DNA of 64,000 bases from Aphodosoma sp045631465 (GCA_045631465.1 JAZQUV010000012.1:1-64000); one strand, 5' to 3'. Shown: positions 1-9,846, counted from the first letter of the stretch. Numbers and translations are program-made. Notes: generated from the sequence alone by a model not told the origin.

Positions 1-266
1 TTATCAGTAATATGGATAAACGGACATGGATTGTCACAGAGAGAATTAGGTATCACATTGACAAATGAATTGGATCCATCTAGTCTACTAGGGACAACAT
101 AAATATGATTTATTAAATCTTCATTTTTTAATTCTACAACAGTAAATCTACTGAGATGTCCACCTAATTCTAATGGAAAACCTTCACCACAATTACATAC
201 CATTTTTTTTTCACAACCGCAAAAAAGGATAATGATTGGTAATAAATAAAATAATTTTGTTTTCAT
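1..266 (-). CDS. Putative lipoprotein, incomplete at window edge
   Basis: An ATG at 264-266 opens a frame that stays open for 88 codons to the window edge, so the C-terminus is missing. The N-terminus is a lipoprotein signal: a basic MKTK start, a hydrophobic stretch and a cysteine at about residue 18 (FCGC), followed by lysines and a Cys-rich short stretch (MVCNCGEG). No family is recognised. The TTA at 1-3 is not in this frame. The protein is probably anchored to a membrane by lipidation. The next gene on the same strand begins 54 bp upstream of this start, so the two may be co-transcribed. Confidence 0.6.
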   Translation of the reverse strand, partial: MKTKLFYLLPIIILFCGCEKKMVCNCGEGFPLELGGHLSRFTVVELKNEDLINHIYVVPSRLDGSNSFVNVIPNSLCDNPCPFIHITD

Positions 267-319
267 ATTATAATACTATTTTTCTTGTTGTTGAATAACC
301 GTCAGTAAAGAGGTTATTT

Positions 320-1120
320 TTATTTTTCTAATACAATTTGTACTTCCACTCCCATAAGATTATAAGTTTTGCCATCGCGGATGATGAATAATTGACCATT
401 GTGGATAACCTTTTGGAGCGAAACGTTTGATGTTGTGATGTTTTCGATATTGGTTTTAGTCTCGTTGATATAGCAATCTTCGATTTCATCTAACTCGTTG
501 TTGTGAGTTGGTTTGAATTGCAATTCGCCATTGCTATCGAATGCACACACCATAAAGTTGATGCCACCGCCTGTGATGCCATCGTATGAGCGACTATACC
601 AGCCATTTTCGGAACCAAAACGTTCGTAGTAAACAATATCTTGATCGGCGATAGAGGCTATGTATTTGTTGTATTTTGCACCACCGAGGTCTTCTATCTC
701 TTCGATTGCCTTGATAGTCATTTCAATCTCTTCTACTTGGTTTTCGGCACTTTGTAGCGATTTGAGGGTTGTCACTTTGTCGCCTACTGAGCAAGCAAAG
801 TCATAAATCAAATACTCTTTTTCGCCTATGTATACCCATACTTTTTGGTTTTCGATATCTTCGCGAATGAGAGCAACGATTGAGAATTCAGTCATTTCAT
901 CGTTGGTACTGCGCCAGAGTTTTTTGTAAGTCACATCGTTGATGATAGAGTCGCCTTCGATTTTTTCGGCAATAGTGCTGTATTCGGTAGTGTTATTACC
1001 ATCGAGTTGAGCTCGGCGATTGACAACATTCCAGTTGTAGCCTTCTACTACGATTGGTTGATACGCCATGATATTTATAACCATAAACATCATGCAACTG
1101 AAGAAGAATAAACGTTTCAT
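320..1120 (-). CDS. Secreted protein of unknown function
   Basis: This 266-residue protein has a clear signal peptide (MKRLFFFSC to about residue 19, ending NIMA before YQP). The body has no recognised domain. The last 30 residues (QKVIHNGQLFIIRDGKTYN, then MGVEV) resemble a short tail often seen at the C-terminus of Bacteroidales exported proteins, where it may replace a full T9SS sorting domain; that reading is an inference. A TAnnTTTG promoter lies about 60 bp upstream. The partial lipoprotein downstream could share the transcript. Confidence 0.6.
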   Translation of the reverse strand: MKRLFFFSCMMFMVINIMAYQPIVVEGYNWNVVNRRAQLDGNNTTEYSTIAEKIEGDSIINDVTYKKLWRSTNDEMTEFSIVALIREDIENQKVWVYIGEKEYLIYDFACSVGDKVTTLKSLQSAENQVEEIEMTIKAIEEIEDLGGAKYNKYIASIADQDIVYYERFGSENGWYSRSYDGITGGGINFMVCAFDSNGELQFKPTHNNELDEIEDCYINETKTNIENITTSNVSLQKVIHNGQLFIIRDGKTYNLMGVEVQIVLEK

Positions 1121-1178
1121 AATAGTTTCTATTTTTTAGATTAATAAAAATGTTTTTTTGCAATCTCTAATTTTGGGG

Positions 1179-1186
1179 CAAATTTA
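1179..1186 (-). promoter_or_regulatory. Bacteroidota -7 promoter element
   Basis: Read on the minus strand this is TAAATTTG, a match to the Bacteroidota -7 consensus TAnnTTTG. It is placed correctly to drive the secreted protein that starts at 1120. Confidence 0.5.
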
Positions 1187-1374
1187 AGGTTTATATTTTT
1201 AATTACCAAATTTCTAATATTAGAAAATGATATTAAATTTAGATGTTTTTTTATGTGCTAATTGTAATATTTTCAGTTAATTACAAATTATATAACATTT
1301 TTCTAATATTATAAAAAATTATAGGCATATAAAAACCCTTAAAAAAGCGTTGAAAAATAGCCTAAAACATTGAG

Positions 1375-1566
1375 TTACCTAATTTGGAAATCACCCTCGA
1401 GGATTGTTCCATCGGATAGAGTTAATCGGATTGTGTAGAGACCTGCACCCCATGGAGTGTTGATAGTGTAGAGTTCACCTGCTACCATATTTATAGTAGA
1501 GGTGTGTTTTACACCAGATAGCATTTCGTAGATTACGCAACAAGAAAGAAGAAATTTTGTCTGATC
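1375..1566 (-). pseudogene. Relic of a T9SS C-terminal sorting domain
   Basis: On the minus strand about 60 codons are open up to a TAA at 1375-1377. They read V-I-Y-E-M-L-S-G-V-K near the start, GAGLYTIRLTLSDG in the middle and FQIR at the end, the pattern of a type IX sorting domain (VYDxxGrxV, then G-x-Y-x-v-x-v, then a short basic end). An in-frame stop lies just before the block and no start codon precedes it, so it looks like the surviving tail of a lost exported protein. Confidence 0.5.
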
Positions 1567-1806
1567 ATAAGATTAAAGTTTTAGAGGAGGGTGATATCAG
1601 GTCCTCCGGGGTTAGTAGTCAGGGGCAAAGATAAGGGGTATTTTTGGTACGACCAAAAATATAACATTAGAAAAGAATGGGGTACGTGAAAATTTTTGAT
1701 GTATGTAAGTGTTTGATTATTAGTATTATATGGGGGGTAAGATTTATATAACATTATATTTAGAAAATTATAACGTTATAAAATTGTTTTATTCGGAAAA
1801 AATGAG

Positions 1807-1814
1807 TAATTTTG
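1807..1814 (+). promoter_or_regulatory. Bacteroidota -7 promoter element
   Basis: TAATTTTG matches TAnnTTTG and sits about 35 bp upstream of the chosen start of the TPR regulator gene. Confidence 0.5.
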
Positions 1815-1848
1815 TCGGCGTAAAATCAATGTTTTTATGGTATTTTTT

Positions 1849-3234
1849 ATGAGAACTATTATTGAAAAATTAGTTGTTGTTTTGTTGCTTTTAGTGGCAT
1901 TATTTGCATGCAATCGAAAAGAGGTGTTAGACAGTCAAAGAGATTATGCATTAATAAAAGCTATGGAATCAGCCAGAAGTCAGAATGATGAAAATATTGA
2001 TGTAGAAGCATTAGAAGAACACTCTTTGTCATATGAAAAAAATAATGAAAAAGGAAAATATTGTTTAGCAAATGCTTTTATTGGTTATAAGTTATACCTT
2101 GATTATGATTATGATAGGTCTATTATATACTTGAAAAAGGCAGAAAGTTGTTTAGAATATTGTGATTCAATGTCTTCTTTTGTCTATGGACTTATTGTGC
2201 GTAATTTATCGACAACTGATACACTATTGGCTTTGAAATATGCAACTAAAGCTTTGGAGAAAGATTTAGAATATAATAATTTAAGACGATTACCTTATTT
2301 ATTTTTAGATAAAAGTCTTTTAATGAAAGGAGATAGTGCTAAATTTTATTTACAAAAAAGTTTAGAACTGTTTGATGATTGGGGAGATAAAGTTGCAAGG
2401 TGTCAATATGCTAAATGGCATTCAGATGAAATGGACGCAGATAGCATTATTGCATATATGAAACCATGTTATGATAGTATTAAATTTACTGGGCATGCGT
2501 ATATATTAGCTGGTGCATATTTAAAAAAAGATAATCCAGATAGTGCAAAAATATATATTGATAGAATAAAACAAGGCAAAAGTATAGGAACTAAACCTAA
2601 TTTTTGTTATCGTAACTCACAATTATTGACTCTAACAGGAGAATATGAAGAGGCATGTAAATGGTGGGAAGAAGCATTTAACTTATTGCTTGAAGAGTCT
2701 AAATTTATGTTAAACCAACGCCTTGGGGCGATAAATGCTGAGTATGATTTGTTGAATGCTGAGTTGCAGAATGAGAAAAGGAGGGCGAGGATGATGGGGG
2801 TGTATAATGTGATTTTGGTGGTGCTGGTGGCGTTGTTGATTGTGGCTATGGTGTTGATGAAAAGGTATAAACGTGATATTAATGTAATGGAAATTGATAT
2901 TGCTAAGCGCAAAGAGAGATTCAATGTGTTGTTTGAAAAGCATAAATCGGATTATAAGTTGGATAAGGGTAGTGTGATGACGGATGCTATGCGAAATCTA
3001 GAGAAATTGCATGAGGCGTATCCAACCTTGACTCGTACGGAGGTGGCGATTATATGGTTGTTGTTTATGAAATGCTCGACGGATTCGATTTGTGAGATGC
3101 TGAATATTACGCCTAACTACTATTATCAGCGAAAATCGGCGATATATCGTACTTTTGGTATAAGAGGGAAAGATGAGGGCGAAGCTGCTATTGAGAGGAT
3201 TGTGAGGGAGTATCTTTTTTGGGATGAGGAGTGA
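1849..3234 (+). CDS. TPR-containing membrane regulator with C-terminal helix-turn-helix
   Basis: The protein has an N-terminal lipoprotein-like signal (LLLLVALFAC), a helical region of tetratricopeptide-like repeats over roughly residues 55-290, one membrane segment (about 317-337), a short coiled stretch and a C-terminal segment (LTRTEVAIIWLLFMKCSTDS and following) resembling LuxR-type HTH domains. This layout is known in Bacteroidota regulators that sense in the periplasm and act in the cytoplasm. The ligand is unknown. I chose the ATG at 1849 because it gives a normal MRTIIEK n-region; an ATG four codons earlier (1837) is also possible. No target operon is evident next to it. Confidence 0.6.
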   Translation: MRTIIEKLVVVLLLLVALFACNRKEVLDSQRDYALIKAMESARSQNDENIDVEALEEHSLSYEKNNEKGKYCLANAFIGYKLYLDYDYDRSIIYLKKAESCLEYCDSMSSFVYGLIVRNLSTTDTLLALKYATKALEKDLEYNNLRRLPYLFLDKSLLMKGDSAKFYLQKSLELFDDWGDKVARCQYAKWHSDEMDADSIIAYMKPCYDSIKFTGHAYILAGAYLKKDNPDSAKIYIDRIKQGKSIGTKPNFCYRNSQLLTLTGEYEEACKWWEEAFNLLLEESKFMLNQRLGAINAEYDLLNAELQNEKRRARMMGVYNVILVVLVALLIVAMVLMKRYKRDINVMEIDIAKRKERFNVLFEKHKSDYKLDKGSVMTDAMRNLEKLHEAYPTLTRTEVAIIWLLFMKCSTDSICEMLNITPNYYYQRKSAIYRTFGIRGKDEGEAAIERIVREYLFWDEE

Positions 3235-3256
3235 GTTATGAACCCCTCTGTGCATA

Positions 3257-3288
3257 AGAGACGCAATGTATTGCGTCTCTACTTTTTT
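3257..3288 (+). terminator. Hairpin plus T-run after the TPR regulator
   Basis: AGAGACGCAAT and its exact complement form an 11-bp stem with a 2-nt loop, followed by ACTTTTTTG. The stem is also a REP-like palindrome of the GACGCAAT-ATTGCGTC type found dispersed in many genomes, so it may be a repeat that serves as terminator. Confidence 0.6.
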
Positions 3289-3308
3289 GTTGGGTTGATG
3301 TAAAAAAA

Positions 3309-3344
3309 AGAAAGAGGGTTACTCGATGGAGTAACCCTCTTTTG
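3309..3344. terminator. Bidirectional terminator downstream of rpmF
   Basis: AAAGAGGGTTACTC pairs perfectly with GAGTAACCCTCTTT around a GATG loop. On the minus strand it is followed by a run of eight T, so it should end the yceD-rpmF transcript. Confidence 0.75.
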
Positions 3345-3365
3345 TACTGTTTTAATTCGAAACGA

Positions 3366-3545
3366 TTAAGCGTTTTTTTCGATTGCCAATTTACCACGAT
3401 AGTAACCGCATTCTGGGCATACTGTGTGGTAGATGTGCATTGCACCACAGTTTGAGCAAACGGCAAGTGTAGGAGCTACAGCTTTGTCGTGTGTACGACG
3501 TTTTGCTGTACGTTGTTTCGAATGTTTACGTTTTGGATGTGCCAT
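3366..3545 (-). CDS. rpmF: 50S ribosomal protein L32
   Basis: This 59-residue protein begins MAHPKRKHSKQRTAKRR, the basic N-terminus of bacterial L32, and carries two CxxC pairs (CSNC and CPEC) that make the zinc ribbon of this ribosomal protein. It is a structural part of the large ribosomal subunit. It lies 20 bp downstream of the yceD gene, the classic yceD-rpmF order, and is followed by a strong terminator. The zinc-binding form is complete, so this is a C+ paralogue rather than the zinc-free type. Confidence 0.95.
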   Translation of the reverse strand: MAHPKRKHSKQRTAKRRTHDKAVAPTLAVCSNCGAMHIYHTVCPECGYYRGKLAIEKNA

Positions 3546-3565
3546 TTCGTTTTAACTTAAAATGA

Positions 3566-4123
3566 TTAGTTGTTAAAAATATTTTTCAAGGCAGCCCATC
3601 GCGGGTCAACCTCGTCGTTCTCGGTTGTTTTTATATCGTCATCGCTGTTATCGTCATCTTCATCAATCTCGCGAACACTGTGTTGATTGAGTATGTTCAT
3701 CATCTCGGCATTGCATTCGCCATCGGGATGCGAGTGGCAAATCGGAATTGCAAGTGCACAAAATTCGTAGAGTGTCCATGCGATATTGAAAACGCCTTCG
3801 TCTTCGGAAATCACGATTAAATCGTCGCTTTCTTCGCTATAGGCTTTTCCGAATTTGATGTATAATGATTCTTCTACGTCGATATCGACCCAAAGTGCTT
3901 CGAGACAACGATCGCAAGTGGTTTCGACTTTGCCTTGGAGCATGATGCTGAGCTTGATATTGTGCGATGTTTTGTTAATCTCTATCTGTGCCTTAACTTC
4001 ACCGGCATTTATCTCTGGTCCTTCGACATCAGCGAAGAATTGATTGTCAAGATCGAATTCTTGATGGTGTGTGCCTTCAGATAATGTCTTGAGTTGTAGG
4101 TTGTATAGCGATAGTTTATCCAT
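3566..4123 (-). CDS. yceD: YceD/DUF177 family protein
   Basis: The 185-residue protein has the DUF177 signature CDRCLEALWV at residues 70-79, two further cysteines (122, 129) in the CALAIPICHSH region, and the family C-terminus VDPRWAALKNIF. Members affect accumulation of 23S rRNA and lie in front of rpmF in most bacteria; the exact activity is not settled. The acidic stretch before the C-terminus (EIDEDDDNSDDD) is typical of Bacteroidota members. The gene follows a strong promoter and is co-transcribed with rpmF. Confidence 0.9.
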   Translation of the reverse strand: MDKLSLYNLQLKTLSEGTHHQEFDLDNQFFADVEGPEINAGEVKAQIEINKTSHNIKLSIMLQGKVETTCDRCLEALWVDIDVEESLYIKFGKAYSEESDDLIVISEDEGVFNIAWTLYEFCALAIPICHSHPDGECNAEMMNILNQHSVREIDEDDDNSDDDIKTTENDEVDPRWAALKNIFNN

Positions 4124-4139
4124 AATATAAAAAGCGGTG

Positions 4140-4147
4140 CAAAGTTA
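4140..4147 (-). promoter_or_regulatory. -7 promoter element of yceD-rpmF
   Basis: Minus-strand TAACTTTG followed by C, an exact TAnnTTTG match, 17 bp upstream of the yceD start. Confidence 0.65.
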
Positions 4148-4212
4148 CAAAAAATTATTGATATAACAAAGTTTTGTTGTGATTATTTTGTGCGTTTTGT
4201 TTATGTGGTTGA

Positions 4213-4250
4213 TTTTCAACTTTCAACTTTCAACTTTCAACTTTCAACTG
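4213..4250. repeat. Heptamer array TTTCAAC x5
   Basis: Five near-perfect copies of the 7-bp unit TTTCAAC. The stop codon and last residues (V-E-S) of the adjacent histidine kinase are encoded by this array, so the repeat has replaced or extended the original end of the gene. Confidence 0.9.
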
Positions 4251-5367
4251 TTGGCAGTTCGATGCGGAATGTGGTGCCGAGGCCGAGTTCGGAGCTTTTG
4301 ACGAAGATTTTGCCGTTGTGGTACTCTTCGATGATGCGTTTGGCAAGAGAGAGTCCGAGTCCCCATCCGCGTTGTTTGGTGGTGTAGCCTGGCTCGAAGA
4401 TTGACTTGAATTTGCCACGTTCGATGCCTCGACCAGAGTCGGTGATTTCGATGATGAAATTGTCCTCGAGATTGAAGAGTTCGAAGTCAATCGTACCTTC
4501 TTTGCCCTCCATGGCATCGATGGCATTTTTGCAGAGATTTTCGATGACCCATTCGAAGAGTGGGCGCGAGATGAGGCAATTGTTTAGTGCTGTGGTGTCG
4601 TCGATAGAATAGGTGATTTTTTTGGATGTGCGGTGGAGCATATATTCCACCGATTTGGCGGTGACTTCGCTAATATTTTGCGATGAGAGTTCGGGTACGG
4701 AGCCAATTTTGGAGAAACGTTCGGTGATGGTGTGTAGGCGGTTGACGTCTTTCTCTATCTCGGAGACAATCATGTCGTTTTCGCCTATTTTGGTTTTGAG
4801 GATTTCGTTCCAAGCCATGAGCGATGAGATGGGGGTGCCGAGTTGGTGAGCCGTCTCTTTGGATAGACCAGCCCATAGTTTGTCCTGCTCGGCGCGCTTG
4901 TTGGTGGATAGTGCCCAAATGACGAGGATGAGGAATAGGGCAATGATGGAGAGCTGGATGTATGGGAAATATTCCAACATGGTGAGTAGGTTGGAGTTGC
5001 CATAGTAGATGTATTGGCTTGTGGTGGCGTCGAGTTTGATTTCGATTGGGGGATTGACGCTTTTGAGGCGTTGGATTTGTTTTTGGTAGTATTGTTCGAC
5101 ATTGATTTTGGGTTCGTTGAAATTGCGGGCGGAGATGTAGCGGTCGCGGTCGTCGACGATGATGACAGGGATATTCTCGTTTTGCTCGATGATGTGGAAT
5201 ATGAAGTCGGAATATTCGTCGTTGAGCAGTAGACGTGTAGCCTCAGCCCAAGTCTCCATCTTGCGTTGTTCTTCTTTGGCTATGGCACCAGCAAGGTGGT
5301 TGGTGAAGATGATTGAGATGCCGACTATTGTGGCAGCGAGAATGATTAGGGGAATGCGGGATTTCAT
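4237..5367 (-). CDS. Membrane sensor histidine kinase
   Basis: This 376-residue protein has two membrane segments (about 5-26 and 135-154) enclosing a periplasmic sensor region, then a HisKA dimerisation helix with the phospho-acceptor histidine 174 (KETAHQLGTP), and a HATPase domain with N box (ENLCKNAIDAM), G1 box (DSGRGI) and G2 box (GWGLGLSLA). It would autophosphorylate in response to an unknown signal. No response regulator gene lies next to it, so it is an orphan. The final three residues and stop come from a TTTCAAC heptamer array. Confidence 0.88.
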   Translation of the reverse strand: MKSRIPLIILAATIVGISIIFTNHLAGAIAKEEQRKMETWAEATRLLLNDEYSDFIFHIIEQNENIPVIIVDDRDRYISARNFNEPKINVEQYYQKQIQRLKSVNPPIEIKLDATTSQYIYYGNSNLLTMLEYFPYIQLSIIALFLILVIWALSTNKRAEQDKLWAGLSKETAHQLGTPISSLMAWNEILKTKIGENDMIVSEIEKDVNRLHTITERFSKIGSVPELSSQNISEVTAKSVEYMLHRTSKKITYSIDDTTALNNCLISRPLFEWVIENLCKNAIDAMEGKEGTIDFELFNLEDNFIIEITDSGRGIERGKFKSIFEPGYTTKQRGWGLGLSLAKRIIEEYHNGKIFVKSSELGLGTTFRIELPTVES

Positions 5368-5369
5368 AG

Positions 5370-5413
5370 TGGAATGAGGAATGAGGAATGAGGAATTAGG
5401 AATTAGGAATGAG
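5370..5413. repeat. Heptamer array AATGAGG
   Basis: About six units of AATGAGG, some varied to AATTAGG, lie just upstream of the histidine kinase start, so they occupy its leader region. Confidence 0.85.
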
Positions 5414-5502
5414 CCCTGCGGGGAGCTTCCCTAACTCAGGGGAGCAGTTGTTATAACCCCCTCGGTCTTCGACCACTCCCCCTATGAACAGGGGGAGAAT
5501 TT
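5413..5502. repeat. Palindromic double-hairpin element, copy 1
   Basis: A left palindrome (CCCTaactcAGGG) is followed by ACCCCCTC, a small hairpin GGTCttcGACC and a larger hairpin CTCCCCCTatgaacAGGGGGAG. The small-plus-large hairpin order recurs at 8985-9024 and, in reverse, at 57081-57124. Confidence 0.75.
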
Positions 5503-5511
5503 TTTGAGGTA

Positions 5512-5572
5512 TCTGTAATCTGTAATTTGTAATTTGTAATCTGTAATCTGTACTCTGTAATCTGTAATCTAT
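5512..5572. repeat. Heptamer array TGTAATC
   Basis: Eight or nine units of TGTAATC with variants TGTAATT and TGTACTC. It abuts the stop codon of the outer-membrane protein gene that ends at 5569. The same family recurs at 54628-54693. Confidence 0.85.
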
Positions 5573-6585
5573 ATATTGAGGTGTGCGGAGAGGAGTTGTT
5601 GATGGGTGAGGGTATGGTTGGGCACGTAGTGGAGGTTCCATGAGAAGCGGATGTTGGCGAAGGGGCATTGCAATATATAAACGGAAAATTGGGTTTTATT
5701 GTATGTAGAATGTTGATAAAATGATTCGCCTTGGTTGAGAAGTGCGCCATATTGTGGGTAGAGAGGCATGAGTGGATTGCCGATGTAGAGGGTGTTTTCT
5801 GCCTCCAAAAAGCGCCATTTCATCGACAACTCGGCAAGGAATCCGTGGTTGATAAATAGTTGACTGTGTTTGCGGTCGCGCTGATAACTGATGATATAAC
5901 TAGTGCGTAGGGCAAGGGTGTCGAGAGGAGTGAATTGCGAGAGGTTGACGCTAACGAATGGTTGGGCTGTGATGTCGTCGCACACGCCATCGTAGGCATT
6001 GAAACGGCTAGCAAGGTGGTTGAGTTGGGCATTGCCTCCGGCAAAGAACCATTGGTTGTGATACTCGCCAGTGAGGAGGAGGCGAAATGCTTCGCGTGTT
6101 TCGCGAGATTGCATACCGCGCCAATCGGCGATGAATTCGGCAAATCCGTGACGTGAGGTGTAACCGAAATGTACGCCTTGTATGTTTGGCGAGAAATAGG
6201 TGAGCGAGTCGCTGTGGAGATAGTCAGGGAGATGTGTTTTTATGTTGCGCCAAGGGATGAAACCAAAAGAGAGGTTGAAGCCGTGCTGGCGATAGCGGTA
6301 GTAGACGGTAGGATTGAGGCGAATATCGCGCCAAGTAGAACCAAAGGGTTGGATGTATGATACGCCAGCGATGAGTTGGTGGTTGCCATAGACAGAATCG
6401 TTGAATTCAACGCCAATTTCGGGCGATAGGCGTGTGCCGAAAAGGGTTTGTGAGCGGTATGATGGGATGTGACTTTCTCTGTTGTCAAAAAAGGTGAGAA
6501 AGTCAATGTCGTATATGAATTTCTGTGCACTGATTGTGCTTGAAATTAGTATGAGTAGGGTTAATATTTTTAGTTTGTGTATCAT
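5569..6585 (-). CDS. Putative outer-membrane beta-barrel protein
   Basis: From the ATG at 6585 the protein starts MIHKLKILTLLILISS, a good signal peptide ending near ISA-Q. The rest is rich in alternating aromatic and polar residues (for example YRYRQHGFNLSFGFIPW) as expected for a transmembrane beta-barrel, and there is no soluble domain. An upstream ATG (6609) would spoil the n-region of the signal. No family is recognised with certainty. It lies between repeat arrays and is on the strand of the kinase and rsgA. Confidence 0.6.
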   Translation of the reverse strand: MIHKLKILTLLILISSTISAQKFIYDIDFLTFFDNRESHIPSYRSQTLFGTRLSPEIGVEFNDSVYGNHQLIAGVSYIQPFGSTWRDIRLNPTVYYRYRQHGFNLSFGFIPWRNIKTHLPDYLHSDSLTYFSPNIQGVHFGYTSRHGFAEFIADWRGMQSRETREAFRLLLTGEYHNQWFFAGGNAQLNHLASRFNAYDGVCDDITAQPFVSVNLSQFTPLDTLALRTSYIISYQRDRKHSQLFINHGFLAELSMKWRFLEAENTLYIGNPLMPLYPQYGALLNQGESFYQHSTYNKTQFSVYILQCPFANIRFSWNLHYVPNHTLTHQQLLSAHLNI

Positions 6586-6589
6586 AATT

Positions 6590-6797
6590 ATAATAAGACA
6601 GAATGACATAAAGACATAATCTTTATTTTTTTACATATGCCTCGCTGAAACTAAAGTTTCATCACCGGCAAATGAATGACAGATTTGAATTTACATTTAT
6701 TGAATATGTCTTTTAGGTTGAGGTTTTTACATAGTAAAAAGCAAAATCATTATGTAAAGTGGAAAAAATATGTTTTTATGTCATTATGTCTAAAAAA
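6590..6797. repeat. AAGACATAAT inverted pair enclosing a small hairpin
   Basis: AAGACATAAT near 6611-6620 and ATTATGTCT near 6782-6791 are inverted copies at the two ends of the intergenic gap, and TGAAACTaaAGTTTCA (6646-6661) forms a hairpin between them. The AAGACA motif recurs at 11273-11327 and 63547-63610. Confidence 0.4.
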
Positions 6798-6799
6798 TC

Positions 6800-6834
6800 A
6801 TTTTTCAACTTTCAACTTTCAATTTTCAACTTTT
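6800..6834. repeat. Heptamer array TTTCAAC
   Basis: Four to five units of TTTCAAC/TTTCAAT end exactly at the rsgA stop codon (6833-6835). Confidence 0.85.
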
Positions 6835-7744
6835 ATCTGTATTTTCCTTCGGTGATGTCTTCGCGGATAGAGAGGTAGCTTTGGTAGCGACTTTGGGCGA
6901 TGAGGTGTTGGTCGAGGGCTTCGAGTACGGCACAACCTGGCTCGTGGGTGTGAGAGCAGTTGCCGAAACGGCACTCTTTGGAGATGCGGAAAATCTCAGG
7001 GAAGTAGTGCGATATTTCGTCAAGCTCCATATCTACCATACCGAAACCTTTGATGCCCGGAGTGTCGATGAGGTACGACTCTTTGTCGATGGCATACATC
7101 TCGCTGAAGGTAGTGGTGTGCATGCCCTTGTGGTGATAGTCGGATATTTGAGCTGTGCGAGCGTGTGAGTCGGGTACGATTTGGTTGATAATAGTGCTTT
7201 TGCCAACGCCAGAGTTGCCTGAGAGGAGAGTGATTTTGCCCTTGAGGAGTTCGTTGAGGCGGTCGATGCCAACGCCTTGTGTAGCAGAGATTTGTAGCGT
7301 GTTGTAGCCAATAGAACGATAGAGATAGTCCATGGCCTTGAGGTAGTCGAGTTGGTCGTCGTCGAGGAGGTCTATTTTGTTGAAAACTATAGTAGTAGGT
7401 ATGTTGTAAGCCTCGGCAGTAGCAAGAAAACGGTCGATGAATGTGGTGGCAGTGGTAGGGTTGGCAATAGTTACAACAAGCACGCATTGGTCGAGGTTGG
7501 CGGCAATGACGTGGAGTTGTTTTGAGAGATTTGTAGGTTTGCGCACGATGTAGTTGCGACGGTCGTGAAGGTCGGTGATATAGCCCGATTCGGGGTCGAA
7601 CTCAACGCGGTCGCCTACAGTGATAGGGTTTGTGGCCTTGATGCCTTTGATGCGGAAATTGCCTTTGATTTTGCAAGAGAAGTCGCCTTGTTCGTTGCGA
7701 ATGAGGTAGTCGGCTCCGGTTGTTTTGATTACTAGTCCAGTCAT
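6833..7744 (-). CDS. rsgA: Ribosome small subunit-dependent GTPase A
   Basis: RsgA is a late 30S assembly factor. From the ATG at 7742-7744 the protein has 303 residues: an N-terminal OB fold, a circularly permuted GTPase with G4 (FNKIDLL) before G1 (SGNSGVGKST) and G3 (DTPGIKGFG), and a C-terminal zinc finger (CRFGNCSHTHEPGC). A longer frame begins at 7807, but its extra 21 residues (including FNFQLSTFNY) are just a translated GTTGAAA heptamer array, so the internal start is preferred. Arrays bracket the gene on both sides. Confidence 0.95.
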   Translation of the reverse strand: MTGLVIKTTGADYLIRNEQGDFSCKIKGNFRIKGIKATNPITVGDRVEFDPESGYITDLHDRRNYIVRKPTNLSKQLHVIAANLDQCVLVVTIANPTTATTFIDRFLATAEAYNIPTTIVFNKIDLLDDDQLDYLKAMDYLYRSIGYNTLQISATQGVGIDRLNELLKGKITLLSGNSGVGKSTIINQIVPDSHARTAQISDYHHKGMHTTTFSEMYAIDKESYLIDTPGIKGFGMVDMELDEISHYFPEIFRISKECRFGNCSHTHEPGCAVLEALDQHLIAQSRYQSYLSIREDITEGKYR

Positions 7745-7750
7745 TTTATA

Positions 7751-7780
7751 GTTGAAAGTTGAAAGTTGAAAGTTGAAAGT
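7751..7780. repeat. Heptamer array GTTGAAA x4
   Basis: Four units immediately upstream of the rsgA start codon, in the place where a leader or ribosome-binding region would lie. Confidence 0.88.
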
Positions 7781-7835
7781 TTTTCGCTCGGCAACTGAAG
7801 TGAACATCGTTGCTCTCGCTTATCGCAAGAATTGA

Positions 7836-9173
<1,338 letters not shown>

Positions 9174-9200
9174 GAGGCTGATGATATAGTGTTTTACTTT

Positions 9201-9225
9201 AAACTCTATACTCTATACTCTAAAC
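9201..9225. repeat. Heptamer array CTCTATA
   Basis: Three units of CTCTATA, the last degenerate, just downstream of the frr stop codon. Confidence 0.7.
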
Positions 9226-9228
9226 TTT

Positions 9229-9792
9229 TTAGATAGTCATAATTTCTTTCTCTTTAGCAGTAAGCATTTCTTCGACTTTTTTGATGAATTTGTCGTGAAC
9301 TTTTTGTACTTCTGCTTCGCCGTCTTTTTCTACGTCCTCAGGAAGACCATTTTTTTGTTCTTTTTTGAGTTTGTCGATAGCTTCGCGGCGTGCGTTGCGG
9401 ATAGAAACTTTAGCGTCTTCGCCTGCAGCATTGGCTTGTTTAACCAATTGTTTACGACGTTCCTCAGTTACAGGAGGGAGGCAGAGACGGATAACTTCGC
9501 CATTGTTTACAGGCATAATGCCGATGTCAGAGTTGATAAGAGCTTTTTCGACAACTGGCATCATATTTTTCTCCCAGCATTGGATTTGGATGGTTTTAGC
9601 ATCAGGAGTAGAGATGTTAGCCACGTTAGAGATAGGCACCATACTGCCATAATAGTCAACGCGTACGCCATCGACGATGCGCACATTAGCTTTACCAGCG
9701 CGGATGTGAGCGAGTGCTTCGTCGAGGAACATAACAGCACCTTCCATATCGTCAGATGCGTTAGAGATAATAGGTTTTACTCTTTCGTCCAT
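9229..9792 (-). CDS. frr: Ribosome recycling factor
   Basis: RRF, with EF-G, splits the post-termination ribosome. The 187-residue protein is of standard length and has family blocks IRAGKANVRIVDGVRVDYYG, then ISTPDAKTIQIQCWEK, then PPVTEERRKQLVKQANAAGE, then the lysine-rich helix AIDKLKKEQKNGLPED. It stands alone with its own promoter; pyrH, its usual neighbour, is not upstream. Confidence 0.96.
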   Translation of the reverse strand: MDERVKPIISNASDDMEGAVMFLDEALAHIRAGKANVRIVDGVRVDYYGSMVPISNVANISTPDAKTIQIQCWEKNMMPVVEKALINSDIGIMPVNNGEVIRLCLPPVTEERRKQLVKQANAAGEDAKVSIRNARREAIDKLKKEQKNGLPEDVEKDGEAEVQKVHDKFIKKVEEMLTAKEKEIMTI

Positions 9793-9838
9793 ATTTTAGA
9801 TTTTTAGTAGTTAGTAGCGAGTAGTGAGATTTATTGTG

Positions 9839-9846
9839 CAAAGATA
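9839..9846 (-). promoter_or_regulatory. -7 promoter element of frr
   Basis: Minus-strand TATCTTTG followed by C, about 47 bp upstream of frr. Confidence 0.6.

Larger units (their letters stand above)
1121..1836. other. Gene-poor intergenic region (716 bp)
   Basis: The region holds a minus-strand promoter near its left end, about 170 bp of very AT-rich sequence (1190-1370), a minus-strand relic of a sorting domain (1375-1566), and a plus-strand promoter at 1807-1814. Between 1567 and 1800 no open frame or RNA fold stands out. Confidence 0.6.

Noticed and set aside
5396..5750. Two minus-strand open frames across the TGTAATC array
   Set aside because: Both are translations of heptamers and of the 3' end of the barrel gene in other frames.
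7745..7807. N-terminal extension of rsgA
   Set aside because: The extra 21 residues are a translated GTTGAAA array; the family start fits the ATG at 7744.
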